A DNA stretch of 64,000 nt from Candidimonas nitroreducens (lineage in GTDB: Bacteria > Pseudomonadota > Gammaproteobacteria > Burkholderiales > Burkholderiaceae_B): the NCBI RefSeq assembly GCF_002209565.1, contig NZ_NJIH01000012.1, positions 62,001 to 126,000 on the forward strand, written 5' to 3'. Both the position numbers and the translations under genes were made by a program. Below the pieces are notes generated by a model that saw nothing but the letters and a program-made list of their open reading frames with translations, did not search any database and had not been told where the DNA came from. This document shows, piece by piece, positions 8,649 through 16,683 of the stretch. The number at the start of each line of letters is the position of its first letter. Position 1 is the stretch's first letter.

Positions 8649-9087
8649 ACTGCTGGATACGGCCAGACGCAGCCTGCTGGAGGAAATCCTGCCGGCGCTG
8701 CCGCCCGAACAAGGCTACACGGCGCGCATGATCGCCAAGGCCATGGCCATCGCCGCGCGCGAACTGGAATGTGGTGCAGACACTGAAAGAGACTGCACGC
8801 GGCTGATCGCCGAATTCCTGAATAACGCGGCGGCCGCTGCGCCAGATACACCGGTCACGCTGGACACGCTGGACACACCAGATACACCGGACACACCGGA
8901 CACTCTGGATGCAAGCGCTGCGGCCGCCGCCCGCGGCCATGCGGATCGGGCGCAGGCCCTGCTTGCCGCACGCATCCGCGGCCGCGCCATCGCGCCGGGG
9001 CTCGAGCCGCAGTTGCGGGCCTTGCTGCTACAGCTGACCCGTGCCAAACTGGCCGTCAGCAACCCGAAGTATCTTTCCCAACGATAA
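8623..9087 (+). CDS. DUF6285-like protein with internal DTP/DTL repeats
   Basis: 154 residues, overlapping the kinase gene by 26 bases, so translation is probably coupled. It starts MLDLPHGPELLDTARRSLL and keeps the pattern of small helical proteins found with acyl-CoA dehydrogenase/APH pairs. No catalytic motif is visible. The middle contains a low-complexity run of Asp-Thr-Pro and Asp-Thr-Leu (from about residue 76) coded by tandem repeats. Role unknown; family assignment rests on size, start and neighbours. Confidence 0.7.
   Translation: MLDLPHGPELLDTARRSLLEEILPALPPEQGYTARMIAKAMAIAARELECGADTERDCTRLIAEFLNNAAAAAPDTPVTLDTLDTPDTPDTPDTLDASAAAAARGHADRAQALLAARIRGRAIAPGLEPQLRALLLQLTRAKLAVSNPKYLSQR
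8858..8910 (+). repeat. In-frame tandem repeat coding DT(L/P) units
   Basis: About six degenerate 9-base units of the form CTGGACACG / CCAGATACA / CCGGACACA lie inside the DUF6285-like gene. Because the unit is a multiple of three, gain or loss would change linker length, not frame. Confidence 0.7.
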
Positions 9088-9203
9088 ACGTAAGTGCACC
9101 AGGCGGCGCCGCAAGCCGCCCGGCAAGGCGCAACCGTACATACGCAGGCAGCACATACGTACATACGAGACATACAGAGACATACATAAAGGCAGGCATA
9201 GAA
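9088..9203. repeat. Spacer with CATAC repeats before the ligase gene
   Basis: Between the DUF6285-like gene and the ligase. A GC hairpin (GGCGGC/GCCGCC near 9101) is followed by about seven irregular ACATAC units at 9136-9189. No gene. The GC stem lacks a T-run, so it is not clearly a terminator. Confidence 0.5.
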
Positions 9204-10826
9204 ATGGCGAATCAATTCCAGCTCGGGCTCGGCAAGCGGCCCGCCAATTATTCCGCCCTGACGCCCACCAGCTTCCTGAAGCGCTCGGCCTGGATCTTTC
9301 CCGACAAAACCGCCGTGGTCGACGACGACACCAGCCTGAGCTACCGGCAGTTCTATGAACGCTGCCGCCGCATGGCCTGCACGCTGGAAGAAATCGGCAT
9401 CGGCGCGGGCGACACGGTTTCCATCCTGTGCCACAACAGCCACGAGCTGCTGGAAAGCCATTACTCGGTGCCCATGACGGGCGCGGTGCTCAATGCCCTG
9501 AACACGCGCCTGGACGCGGCCACCTTGCGCTTCATACTGCAGCACGGCGAGGCGCGGCTGCTGTTCTACGATACCGAATTCGAGCCGCTGGTGGCCGAGG
9601 TCGTGGCGGCCATGGACTCCCCGCCCCTGCTGGCCTGCATCGAACACGCCGCGTCCGCGCGCGAGGGCTTTGCCGCTCTGTCCTACGAAGACATGATAGC
9701 CGCCGGCGACCCGGGCTACGAATGGAAAAAAGTCGACGATGAATGGGACGCCATCAGCCTGAACTACACTTCGGGCACCACTGGCAATCCCAAGGGGGTC
9801 GTGTACCACCACCGCGGCGCCTACCTGGCGGCCATGAGCAATGCCATGGCCTTCAACATGAACCCCGATACCGTGTACCTGTGGACGCTGCCCATGTTCC
9901 ATTGCAACGGCTGGGGCTACACCTGGGCGATCACCGCCATCGGCGGCACGCACGTGTGCCTGCGCAAGGTTCAGCCCGACGCCGTGCTGGAACGCATCCG
10001 CAGCTGCGGCGTCACCCACATGTGCGGGGCGCCCGTCGTGCTGAACATGCTGCTCAACGACTTCGAGGCCCGCAGCATCGAGCTCGAGCGCGCGGTGCAG
10101 TTCGCCCTGGGCGGCGCCGCGCCACCCAGTCCCGTGGTGCGGCGCGCACAGAAAACGGGCTTCGACATCACCCATCTTTACGGTCTGACAGAAACCTACG
10201 GGCCGGCGGCACTGTGCGTGATCCAGGACGACTGGCGCGGCCTCGACCCCGACGAGCTCGCACGCAAGATGGCTCGCCAGGGTGTGGCCAGCTTCGCCAT
10301 CGACGAGATGCAGGTGCTGGCCACAGACGGCAATTCGTTCGTGCCGGCCGACGGCAGCACGCTGGGCGAACTGGCGCTGCGCGGCAACACGCTGATGAAA
10401 GGCTATCTGAAAAACGAGAAAAGCACCGACGAAGCCTTCCGCGACGGCTGGTTCCATAGCGGCGATCTGGCGGTGATGCACCCGGACGGCTATGTGGAAA
10501 TCAAAGACCGCGCCAAAGACATCATCATCTCGGGCGGCGAAAACATCTCGAGCCAGGAAGTCGAGGAAGTGCTGTACCGCCACCCCGGGGTCTACGAGGC
10601 CGCCGTCGTGGCGCTCGCCGATACGCACTGGGGCGAAGTGCCCTGCGCGTTCGTCTGCCTCAAGCCCAACGCCGGCCCAGTCAGCGAACAGGACATCATC
10701 GACTTCTGCAGGGCCGGCATGGCCTCGTTCAAGATACCCAAGAAGGTGGTGTTCGGCGAACTTCCCAAGACATCCACCGGCAAAATACGCAAAAATATAC
10801 TGCGCGACCAGCTTAAGACGGGTTGA
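9204..10826 (+). CDS. Acyl-CoA synthetase (AMP-forming, medium/long-chain type)
   Basis: 540 residues, normal for the ANL superfamily. The phosphate loop YTSGTTGNPKGVVYHH (about 187-202), the YGLTETYGP motif, the GWFHSGDLAVMHPDGYVEIKDR hinge region and the C-terminal catalytic lysine in TSTGKIRKN are all present. It activates a carboxylic acid to an acyl-AMP and then an acyl-CoA, providing the thioester for the dehydrogenase and SDR encoded upstream. Substrate likely a branched or medium-chain acid; this is inferred. Confidence 0.93.
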   Translation: MANQFQLGLGKRPANYSALTPTSFLKRSAWIFPDKTAVVDDDTSLSYRQFYERCRRMACTLEEIGIGAGDTVSILCHNSHELLESHYSVPMTGAVLNALNTRLDAATLRFILQHGEARLLFYDTEFEPLVAEVVAAMDSPPLLACIEHAASAREGFAALSYEDMIAAGDPGYEWKKVDDEWDAISLNYTSGTTGNPKGVVYHHRGAYLAAMSNAMAFNMNPDTVYLWTLPMFHCNGWGYTWAITAIGGTHVCLRKVQPDAVLERIRSCGVTHMCGAPVVLNMLLNDFEARSIELERAVQFALGGAAPPSPVVRRAQKTGFDITHLYGLTETYGPAALCVIQDDWRGLDPDELARKMARQGVASFAIDEMQVLATDGNSFVPADGSTLGELALRGNTLMKGYLKNEKSTDEAFRDGWFHSGDLAVMHPDGYVEIKDRAKDIIISGGENISSQEVEEVLYRHPGVYEAAVVALADTHWGEVPCAFVCLKPNAGPVSEQDIIDFCRAGMASFKIPKKVVFGELPKTSTGKIRKNILRDQLKTG

Positions 10827-10959
10827 AATCCACGGGCCTCGCGGCAGCCGCGGCCCCCACGCTGCGGCCGCGGCGCAGGCTGGCGTACACATACCGCCAC
10901 GCATACTTATTTATTTAGTTTCCGAACTCATTCAGCCTCCGAATCCCCTGACTTCATAC

Positions 10960-11685
10960 ATGCAGAAAATCCACGTCATTGCCCGCAAGGAAGACTTCGA
11001 CGCCGCCAAGGCACCCGGCAAGATCGCCGTGGTGCTGGACATCATCTTCGCCACCAGCACCATCATCACCGCGCTGCAGCGCGGCGCACGCGCCGTGATC
11101 CCCGCCGCCGACCAGGCCCAGGCCCTCGAACTGGCCACCGCCAGCCGCGACGGACGCTACGTGCTGGCCGGCGAGTACGGCGCCGAAACGCTATCCGGCT
11201 TCCAGCCCTACAACCCGCTGGCCATGCTGGATCTCGACCTGGAAGGCCGCGACCTCATCTATTCCACCACCAACGGCACGGTCGCCCTGCGCGCGGCCAG
11301 TGCCTGCCAGCGCGTGTACGCGGGCTGCCTGCTCAACGCCAGTGCCGTGGCGCGCCACGTGGCGCAGAACTCCCACGATCAGACCATACTGCTGCTGTGC
11401 TCGGGCTCGCGCGGCATGTACTCGCTGGAAGACCACTACGGCGCCGGCTGTTTCGTGCACCTGCTGCGTGAATATGCCGGTGCCGAGCACGTGGCCCTGA
11501 CCGACGCGGCCATTGCCGCCCTGCGCCTGTTCGAGCAAAACGAGGCCGTCGAGACCCTGGCCGCGTCGCGCATCGGCCGGCGCATGGCGGCCAAGTCCAT
11601 GCTGCCCGATATCCAGCACAGCGCCGGCATCGACACCTGCCCCTTCGTCGCCGAGCTGGTAGACGGCAGGGTCGTCCGTGCCTGA
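10960..11685 (+). CDS. 2-phosphosulfolactate phosphatase-like (ComB family) protein
   Basis: 241 residues from ATG 10960; the frame is open further upstream but that part overlaps the ligase gene. ComB family signatures are seen: VVLDIIFATSTIITALQRGA near the N-terminus, a GEYGAETLSGFQPYNP segment, STTNGTVALRAA, and LLCSGSRGMYSLEDHYGAG. ComB removes phosphate from 2-phosphosulfolactate in coenzyme M synthesis, which bacteria of this kind do not need, so the true substrate is probably another phosphorylated acid. Ends inside the TetR gene (8-base overlap). Confidence 0.75.
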   Translation: MQKIHVIARKEDFDAAKAPGKIAVVLDIIFATSTIITALQRGARAVIPAADQAQALELATASRDGRYVLAGEYGAETLSGFQPYNPLAMLDLDLEGRDLIYSTTNGTVALRAASACQRVYAGCLLNASAVARHVAQNSHDQTILLLCSGSRGMYSLEDHYGAGCFVHLLREYAGAEHVALTDAAIAALRLFEQNEAVETLAASRIGRRMAAKSMLPDIQHSAGIDTCPFVAELVDGRVVRA

Positions 11686-12427
11686 ATCTCTCGCACCTTT
11701 GGCCGGGCGGGCCAGTCACAGCACCAGCCCCGCCGCCCCCTCCGAGTTCGACGCGTTCAAGCTCGAACTGAGCCTGTCCCGGCAAGAGATCTACCGCGAG
11801 CTGTACCAGCAGAACAAAGACCTGGTGCGCATCAAGAAAGAGCACGTGGCCGTCAAGAACCTGGCGCGCATCATAGAATCCACGCTGCGGCTGGCCAATT
11901 CCAAAGGCTTTCATGCCATGTCGCTGCGCGATCTATGCGCCGATTCAGGCATGAGCGTGGGCGGCCTGTACGCCTACATCAAGAACAAGGACGACCTGAT
12001 CCACCTGATCCAGAGCCACGGCTTCATACTCACGCGGCGCACGCTGCTGGCCCATACCGCCGGCATAGCATCCCCGCGGGAAAAGCTCTATGCGGCGATC
12101 AAGTCCCATATCTACCTGAGCGAGCTGATGCTGGCCTGGTTCAGCTTCTCATTCATGGAGGCCAAGAGCCTGCCCCGCAAAGAAAAGCAAGAGGCCGTCG
12201 CCGCCGAGCTCGAGATCGAGGACATCATCTGCGGCATCATCGAACAAGGCATCGCCTGCGGCGCCTTCAGGCCCGCCAACGCGCGCCTCTTGTCCTCCGC
12301 CACCAAGGCCTTGATGCAGGACTGGTACCTGAAACGGCGCAAGTACCGCAACCAGGGCGTGCACGTCAGCCAATACGCCGCGTTCGTGCGCGACATGCTG
12401 GAAAGCTGCCTGCTGCCGCAAAGCTGA
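11678..12427 (+). CDS. TetR family transcriptional regulator
   Basis: 249 residues with a GTG start overlapping the previous stop. The DNA-binding domain is preceded by about 60 extra residues; the helix-turn-helix is in GFHAMSLRDLCADSGMSVGGLYAYIKNKDDL (about 76-108). The C-terminal half is helical and likely binds an acyl-CoA ligand. As last gene of the operon it probably represses its own operon through the GAACGATCGCTC palindrome in the promoter at 5499-5527. Confidence 0.88.
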   Translation: MPESLAPLAGRASHSTSPAAPSEFDAFKLELSLSRQEIYRELYQQNKDLVRIKKEHVAVKNLARIIESTLRLANSKGFHAMSLRDLCADSGMSVGGLYAYIKNKDDLIHLIQSHGFILTRRTLLAHTAGIASPREKLYAAIKSHIYLSELMLAWFSFSFMEAKSLPRKEKQEAVAAELEIEDIICGIIEQGIACGAFRPANARLLSSATKALMQDWYLKRRKYRNQGVHVSQYAAFVRDMLESCLLPQS

Positions 12428-12557
12428 GCCGACGGAACCAGCGGCCGCCGCCCGCCCCCGCCCTTCATCGCACCCACGCTTCACAAGAATGCCCCCACAC
12501 ACGGCAGTGCGCGTGCGACAGCATGCCTGTCGACGCCGCGTGGGTCTCCCCGCTTGA

Positions 12558-13418
12558 TCAGAATCGATAAAGCGCGGCCGGATTATCCACCAGCACCTTG
12601 CGCAGCAGCGCTTCGCCGGGCAACCAGTCGTGTATCTCGGCGAACAGGCCGGCGGGATCGACGCGGCGATAGGCGCTGACCTGGGTACGCTCTTTCCCCG
12701 GGTCGCGGTTGGTATGCGGCCAATCGCTCGCCCACAGGATGCGATCCGGGTTGGCTGCGATAAACATGCCGGCCAATTCGCGCGCGGCGTGCCCTGCCGC
12801 CCCGGGCAGCCGATAGGCGCCCGACAGCTTGACGTACAAGCGCCCGTCCCGCAGCCATGCCAACAGGCGCGCAAGCCCGGCATCGCCGGCCGGCGTACCC
12901 GCCGGCACCATCGCGAAATGATCCAGCACCAGAGGCACCCGCAATGCATCGAGGCCGTCGAGCGCGGCCGCCATGGTCTGGAACGAGGCGTAGATCTGCA
13001 CATGCCAGTCCAGTCCCGCAAGACGCGGCGACCATTTGGCGAGGCTGCCGCGCACGGCATCCGGATCCCCGCGGCCCGTGCTCTCCAGGTTCAGGCGCAC
13101 GCCCGCCACCCCTGCCGCCGCCAGCCGTTCCAGCGTCCGGTCATCGGCATCGTCCGCGACGACGGCAATCCCGCGCGCCGCACCGTCCATCTCCCGCAGC
13201 GCATCGAGCAGGCAGCGGTTGTCCGTGCCATAGACGCTGGGCTGGACGATGACCGCCCGCTCCAGCGACAAGCGCGCCAGGTGCGCGCGCAGATCCTGGA
13301 CGCCGGCGGGCGCGGGCGTGTAGGGGCGATCCGGATCCATGGGATAGCGGCCGGCCGCACCGACGACATGCACATGGCAATCGCAGGCGCCTCGCGGCAA
13401 CGCTGCGGCGCTGCTCAT
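12558..13418 (-). CDS. Amidohydrolase (PDC-lactonase-like metal-dependent hydrolase)
   Basis: 286 residues from ATG 13418, which overlaps the stop of the preceding dehydrogenase gene as ATGA. Metal-binding CDCHVHV lies at residues 12-18, and the C-terminal LWASDWPHTN carries the expected Asp near strand 8 of the TIM barrel. This subgroup includes 2-pyrone-4,6-dicarboxylate lactonase and decarboxylases of aromatic acids. Coupled to the dehydrogenase and a solute receptor, it probably takes part in breakdown of an organic acid. The exact reaction is uncertain. Confidence 0.82.
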   Translation of the reverse strand: MSSAAALPRGACDCHVHVVGAAGRYPMDPDRPYTPAPAGVQDLRAHLARLSLERAVIVQPSVYGTDNRCLLDALREMDGAARGIAVVADDADDRTLERLAAAGVAGVRLNLESTGRGDPDAVRGSLAKWSPRLAGLDWHVQIYASFQTMAAALDGLDALRVPLVLDHFAMVPAGTPAGDAGLARLLAWLRDGRLYVKLSGAYRLPGAAGHAARELAGMFIAANPDRILWASDWPHTNRDPGKERTQVSAYRRVDPAGLFAEIHDWLPGEALLRKVLVDNPAALYRF

Positions 13419-14479
13419 TTGCCGGCCACGCGACGCGCCAGCGCAAGCCCTGTGTCCCGGGTTCCGAGGCGGCCGCAAACGTCGCGCGTGGCTTCCCCGG
13501 CTTCGATGGCCTGGGCCACGCCCTCGGATATGGCCTTGCCGGCATCCAGGAAGCGCGAATCGCCATGGCGCTGGCCGTGCCAGCCCAGCAGCATCGCCGC
13601 CGACAGCACCAGGGAAAACGGGTTGGCGATGTCCTGGCCCGCGATATCGGGGGCCGAGCCATGCGCGGCCTGGGCCATCGCGTAGCGCGAGCCCGCGTTC
13701 AGCGAGCCGCCCAGGCCCAGGCTGCCGGACAGCTCAGCCGTCAGATCCGACAGAATGTCGCCGAACATATTGGTCGTGACAATTACATCGAAACGCTGCG
13801 GCGCGCGCACTACATGCGCCATCATCGCATCGACGATGAAGTCGTCCACCTGCACATCGGGAAATTCTTTTGCGACCTGTTGACAGATGTCGATGAACAT
13901 GCCATCGGCAATCTTCAGCACGTTGGCCTTGTGCACGATGGTCACATGACGCTTGCGCGTCACGGCCAACTCGAAGGCCGAACGGGCGATGCGCTCGCAG
14001 CACTGCCGCGTGATGCGCCGCAGAGATATCGCCACGTCCGGCGTGATCAGCATTTCGCTGGAGCCGGACTCAATATTGCGGTCGGCATAAAAGCCTTCGG
14101 TGTTCTCGCGCACCACGACGAGATCGAATTCTCCCAAGCGCGCCGGCATGCCTTTATAGGTGCGCGCCGGCCGGATGTTCGCGTATAGATCGAGTTCCTT
14201 GCGGAAATATTTCGACGGGTTGATTTCGCCCTTGGATTCATCCTTGAAGTCATACGTGGCCATGGGGCCGAGCACCAGGCCGTCGGCCGCCTTCACCTTG
14301 TCCAGCAAGGCCTCGGTGACGGTGGCACCGTGCAGCTTGAGGCTGTCGTGTCCGGCGGCCTCGCGCTCGAGCTGCAGATCCAGCCCGTAGCGGCCGGACG
14401 CGGCCTCCAGCACTTCGAGGGTGGCCGCGGTAATTTCGGCGCCGATGCCGTCGCCGGGCAGAACTATTATCTTCATCAA
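13415..14479 (-). CDS. Isocitrate/isopropylmalate dehydrogenase family protein
   Basis: 354 residues. LPGDGIGAEIT at the start, the GPMATYDFKDESKGEINPSKYFRKELDLYANIRPAR substrate loop, VVRENTEGFY, and the NMFGDILSDLTAELSGSLGLGGSLNAG motif with HGSAPDIAG place it in the NAD-dependent beta-decarboxylating dehydrogenase family. Context (GntR, Bug receptor, amidohydrolase) argues for catabolism of a hydroxy acid, such as a tartrate- or malate-like compound, over leucine synthesis; a second paralogue is at 56019-57086. Confidence 0.88.
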   Translation of the reverse strand: MMKIIVLPGDGIGAEITAATLEVLEAASGRYGLDLQLEREAAGHDSLKLHGATVTEALLDKVKAADGLVLGPMATYDFKDESKGEINPSKYFRKELDLYANIRPARTYKGMPARLGEFDLVVVRENTEGFYADRNIESGSSEMLITPDVAISLRRITRQCCERIARSAFELAVTRKRHVTIVHKANVLKIADGMFIDICQQVAKEFPDVQVDDFIVDAMMAHVVRAPQRFDVIVTTNMFGDILSDLTAELSGSLGLGGSLNAGSRYAMAQAAHGSAPDIAGQDIANPFSLVLSAAMLLGWHGQRHGDSRFLDAGKAISEGVAQAIEAGEATRDVCGRLGTRDTGLALARRVAGK

Positions 14480-14508
14480 AAATACCTTGTCGTGAAGGGT
14501 TGCGGCAA

Positions 14509-15555
14509 TCAGCCTATGGTGATGCCCGTCGTTTTGAGCAGGTCGCGATACTTGAGGGCTTCGGCCCGCACGAACTCGGTGAATTGCTCGGGAGTGTTGG
14601 CTTTCACGACGGCGCCGTCGGCTTCGAAGCGCGTACGGATCGCAAGCGTGGCCAGCAGTTCATTGATGTCGCGATTGAGCTGCCCGATGATCGGCGCCGG
14701 CGTGGCCGCGGGCGCGAAGTAGCCGCCCCACAAGCTGTAGCTGAAGCCTTTGAGCACGGTCTCGTCGATGGTCGGCACATCGGGCAGCGCGGGCATGCGC
14801 CGCGTCGAAGCGACGGCCAGCGCCTTGACGGAGCCCGACTTGATGTGCCCCATCGCCGCCGACGCGCTGGAAAAGAAAAAACCGACCTGGCCGCTGATGA
14901 CGTCCGTCATCGCCTGGCCGGCTCCCTTGTACGGCACATGGATCATGTCGCAGTGGGTTCCCAAGGCCAGGGCGGCAGCCGCCAGATGGCCGGGAGTCGC
15001 CGTTCCCGACGAGGCATAGGCGACCTGCTTGGGCTTGCCGGCCGCCAGCGCAATCAGCTCCTGGACGCTTTTGAAGGGCGACTTCGCCGACGTAATCATC
15101 ACCAGCGGCGAGTCGCCCACCAGCGCGATCGGCGCGAGATCCTTGAGCGGATCGTAACCGGCTTTCTTGTTGGCCAAGGGAATGATGGCGATCTCGCCCG
15201 TCTGACCCAGCAGCAGGTTCAAGCCATCGGGCTTCTCCCGCACAATGTAGCGGGTGCCCAGCATGCCAGTGGCGCCAGGACGGTTCTCGACGATGACGGT
15301 CTGCTTGAGCAGTTTGCCCAATGGGTCGGACAGCACACGGGCAAAGAGATCGCCCTGGCCGCCGGGCGCATAAGGCACGATCACATTGACGGAGTGGGCC
15401 GGATATGCCTGCGCGGCCAAGGCGCTGCGCTGGCCCGCCGCCAGCAGCACGGCAGCGCAGCCGGTAGTCAGAAAATGTCGGCGGCCGACATGGACGGCGC
15501 CGGCCCCGCTCCCTTCCGCATCGGCCTTGCGATTCATCGTAACGCTGGATTTCAT
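14509..15555 (-). CDS. Bug family tripartite tricarboxylate transporter substrate-binding protein
   Basis: About 348 residues from ATG 15555, chosen for AGGAG six bases upstream; an upstream ATG at 15573 is also in frame. A twin-arginine-like start GRRHFLTTGC before the hydrophobic stretch, then AYPAHSVNVIVPYAPGGQGDLFARVL, VVENRPGATGMLG and the HVPYKGAGQAMTDVISGQV motifs are diagnostic of Bug receptors. Captures a carboxylate in the periplasm for import; no membrane TctAB genes are nearby, as is usual for orphan Bug proteins. Same operon as the dehydrogenase and amidohydrolase. Confidence 0.92.
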   Translation of the reverse strand: MKSSVTMNRKADAEGSGAGAVHVGRRHFLTTGCAAVLLAAGQRSALAAQAYPAHSVNVIVPYAPGGQGDLFARVLSDPLGKLLKQTVIVENRPGATGMLGTRYIVREKPDGLNLLLGQTGEIAIIPLANKKAGYDPLKDLAPIALVGDSPLVMITSAKSPFKSVQELIALAAGKPKQVAYASSGTATPGHLAAAALALGTHCDMIHVPYKGAGQAMTDVISGQVGFFFSSASAAMGHIKSGSVKALAVASTRRMPALPDVPTIDETVLKGFSYSLWGGYFAPAATPAPIIGQLNRDINELLATLAIRTRFEADGAVVKANTPEQFTEFVRAEALKYRDLLKTTGITIG

Positions 15556-15585
15556 GCTTGCTCCTGGTTTCATGGCGCACCTTGA

Positions 15586-16296
15586 TTACGTGCCGCGGAC
15601 GGTTCGCGCGCGCCGCGCCGCACCCGTCTTCGGTGAGGGATGCGGGTCAGGTGCACTCACCCGCTCTCTGAGAATCTTCAGCCGCTCGAGGAACGCCTGA
15701 CGGATGTGATGCCTGGCCGCCTCTGCCGCGGCCCGCGGATCGCGCGCGCGGATGGCGGCAACGATGGCACGGTGTTCGCCGAGCGCGACATCGGAACGCT
15801 GTGGATTCTGCAGCGTGCTGCGACCAAGCAAGTACGTGGTTTCAGTTACCGCCTTCAGGGACCGTATCAAGTGCTGATTATGGGCGGCGCCATAGATGGC
15901 ATCGTGAAACGCGAGATTCAAGGCCACCGGGTCGTCGCCGCAGCGCGACTCTTCCGCCAATATGGATTCCATATTGTCGATTTCGGCATCCGTGGCATGG
16001 CGCGCGGCGAATTCCGCCGCCGCGGCTTCCAGTATCTCGCGCATGGCATACAACTCGGTGACACCCTGCTGGTCGATGCGGGTGACAACCAGGCCACGGC
16101 GCGGCTCGTGCGTCAGCAGGCGCTCATCTTCGAGCCGCTTGAGCGCCTCGCGGACAGGCGTGCGCCCCATGCCCAGCAGGTTGGCGACTTCGATCTCGCG
16201 CAGCCTGTCGTCATGGGAAAAAAAGCCGCTGAGAATCTTCTGCTTGATGTCGTTGTATGCGGCAAAGAACTGCGTGTTGTGCTTGGATACGGGCAT
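15586..16296 (-). CDS. GntR family transcriptional regulator (FCD/FadR subfamily)
   Basis: 236 residues from ATG 16296; the frame extends to 16455, but those residues are Arg/Pro-rich and unlike the family. The N-terminal winged HTH shows LREIEVANLLGMGRTPVREALKRLEDERLL (34-63), and the rest is the all-helical FCD ligand domain with a likely metal-binding FHDAIYGAAHN. First gene of an operon with a Bug receptor, so it probably senses the imported acid. A long AT-rich palindrome upstream is a likely binding site. Confidence 0.9.
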   Translation of the reverse strand: MPVSKHNTQFFAAYNDIKQKILSGFFSHDDRLREIEVANLLGMGRTPVREALKRLEDERLLTHEPRRGLVVTRIDQQGVTELYAMREILEAAAAEFAARHATDAEIDNMESILAEESRCGDDPVALNLAFHDAIYGAAHNQHLIRSLKAVTETTYLLGRSTLQNPQRSDVALGEHRAIVAAIRARDPRAAAEAARHHIRQAFLERLKILRERVSAPDPHPSPKTGAARRARTVRGT

Positions 16297-16456
16297 GCTT
16301 GGCAGAGTGCAGGAAAGTTTCACGCAATTGACACTGCGGACAAGCGCCCCGCGGCCGGCCCGGGCGCCGGAAGCAATCCTGTTGCATGCCGGCCGCCGGA
16401 ATGGCCGGTACCTTGCACGGCCCAGCCTGGCAGCTCCATGCATGCTCGTCCACAAC

Positions 16457-16492
16457 GTTTAATATATTTTTGCATACATAAATATATTAAAC
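16457..16492. promoter_or_regulatory. Long AT-rich palindrome, candidate GntR operator
   Basis: GTTTAATATATTT (16457-16469) and AAATATATTAAAC (16480-16492) are perfect 13-base inverted arms around TTGCATACAT. It lies about 160 bases before the gntR start in an otherwise GC-rich region, so it is likely promoter and operator together. The centre (TGCATACA) resembles FCD-type GntR sites in having TG..CA symmetry. Confidence 0.6.
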
Positions 16493-16683
16493 AAGGACAA
16501 GATATCCCGGTGCCGGAAAATTCCGGGGACAGGCCCCGGCAACGAAACGCCCCGAAAGCCGTAACGACTTTCTATGGAGACAAGGAAATCCGGGCAGAGA
16601 CTTGCGGATCCATCGGCACGGGATGCCAGTCGACGGCGATGCGGCCGGACGCGGAATGCGGCGCGGTGCCGCGCCGCGGCGGT

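Noticed and set aside
8715-10904. 729-codon open frame on the minus strand
   Set aside because: Antisense to the well-supported DUF6285-like and acyl-CoA ligase genes; composition is shadow-like (rich in His, Gly, Val, Arg).
13415-14479. leuB (3-isopropylmalate dehydrogenase)
   Set aside because: No leuC/leuD nearby, catabolic context, and a substrate loop unlike LeuB.
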